Shown here piece after piece: positions 14,178 through 14,372 of a stretch of DNA of 14,372 nucleotides (position 1 is its first letter; each line of letters starts with the position of its first letter). This DNA comes from DAISJD01 sp036821645 (GTDB taxonomy: Bacteria > Pseudomonadota > Alphaproteobacteria > ATCC43930 > CGMCC-115725). The stretch is taken from contig DAISJD010000081.1 in NCBI GenBank assembly GCA_036821645.1, positions 1-14,372 of the forward strand, written 5' to 3'. Under the pieces are notes generated by a model that saw only the letters and a list, made by a program, of their open reading frames with translations, ran no database searches and had not been told where the DNA came from. Both the position numbers and the translations under genes were made by a program.

Positions 14178-14318
14178 ATGGGTAAATTTCTGACGTATTT
14201 GACACTCTTGATCATCATCGGGCTGGTTGGCGGCGGCTTATTTTTATCCTTCTGGGATTTTCCGGCCCCCACGGCAAAGGTGGAGAAGGTTTTACCCAAT
14301 GACCGTTTCCCGAAATAA
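14178..14318 (+). CDS. 46-residue single-pass membrane microprotein
   Basis: A short open frame from ATG to TAA encodes 46 residues. It has a Lys at position 3, then one hydrophobic helix (about residues 5-25, LTYLTLLIIIGLVGGGLFLSF), then WDFPAP and a polar tail, VEKVLPNDRFPK. The clear hydrophobic-then-polar layout and clean reading frame argue for a real gene. The W-D-F-P-A-P turn followed by KVLPNDRF looks like a conserved motif, but I cannot assign a family. An ATG at 14169 in frame would add three residues; GAGG at 14163-14166 suits the ATG at 14178 better. Its last 20 bases overlap the start of the next gene, so the two are likely cotranscribed. Confidence 0.6.
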   Translation: MGKFLTYLTLLIIIGLVGGGLFLSFWDFPAPTAKVEKVLPNDRFPK

Positions 14319-14372
14319 TCGCCACCCCGTTCGTCTGACCCCGGTCGCGGCGGTTGTCATGGCGGGCCGCGG
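14299..14372 (+). CDS. Start of an unidentified gene, cut by the window edge
   Basis: An open frame begins with ATG at 14299 and runs off the right edge after 24 codons. GGAGAAGG (14282-14289), nine bases before the ATG, is a good ribosome site inside the preceding microprotein gene and supports real initiation. The visible N-terminus (MTVSRNNRHPVRL, then TPVAAVVMAGR) has a basic start and a short hydrophobic stretch. That is too little to name a family. Confidence 0.45.
   Translation, partial: MTVSRNNRHPVRLTPVAAVVMAGR

Overview
This window reads as an ordinary chromosomal segment of an alphaproteobacterium, probably of Rhodospirillales type. That placement is inferred from the style of the ribosomal protein L28, the minCDE cluster, the Atm1-type exporter and the aroK-aroB pair; no rRNA is present. 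No tRNA, rRNA, insertion sequence, CRISPR array, phage gene or toxin-antitoxin pair could be supported. I found no convincing new multi-gene system. The less ordinary signals lie in the non-coding gaps and in a few protein tails.

Layout. Positions 2-1704 (+) hold the end of minC, then minD and minE, the division-site placement system. minD starts at a TTG codon set by a clear GGAGG. minE overlaps the minD stop by one base and carries a C-terminal tail. Next on the + strand are a prolyl aminopeptidase (1780-2745) and a PagL-type lipid A deacylase (2929-3453). A perfect palindrome (3480-3519) ends pagL and a converging MAPEG-family membrane protein gene (3558-3950, -). A 320-base gap with nested inverted repeats precedes a class A flavin monooxygenase (4271-5896, +), which ends at a strong hairpin shared with the converging rpmB (6000-6305, -).

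From 6496 to 13956 everything is on the minus strand. In transcription order the genes are aroK and aroB (shikimate pathway), a two-CBS-domain protein, then a close-packed group: MFS exporter, Atm1-like ABC exporter, TrmO/TsaA-family protein and MeaB/ArgK GTPase, followed by rpmB behind its own likely promoter. The MFS stop and ABC start overlap as ATGA, so those two are probably translationally coupled. The roughly 400-base leader of the MFS gene holds three tandem copies of a 22-base repeat built on a dyad, plus two further hairpins; this is the most interesting non-coding structure here.

At the right edge (14178 onward, +) is a 46-residue single-pass membrane microprotein gene. Its end overlaps the start of another + strand gene cut by the window edge.
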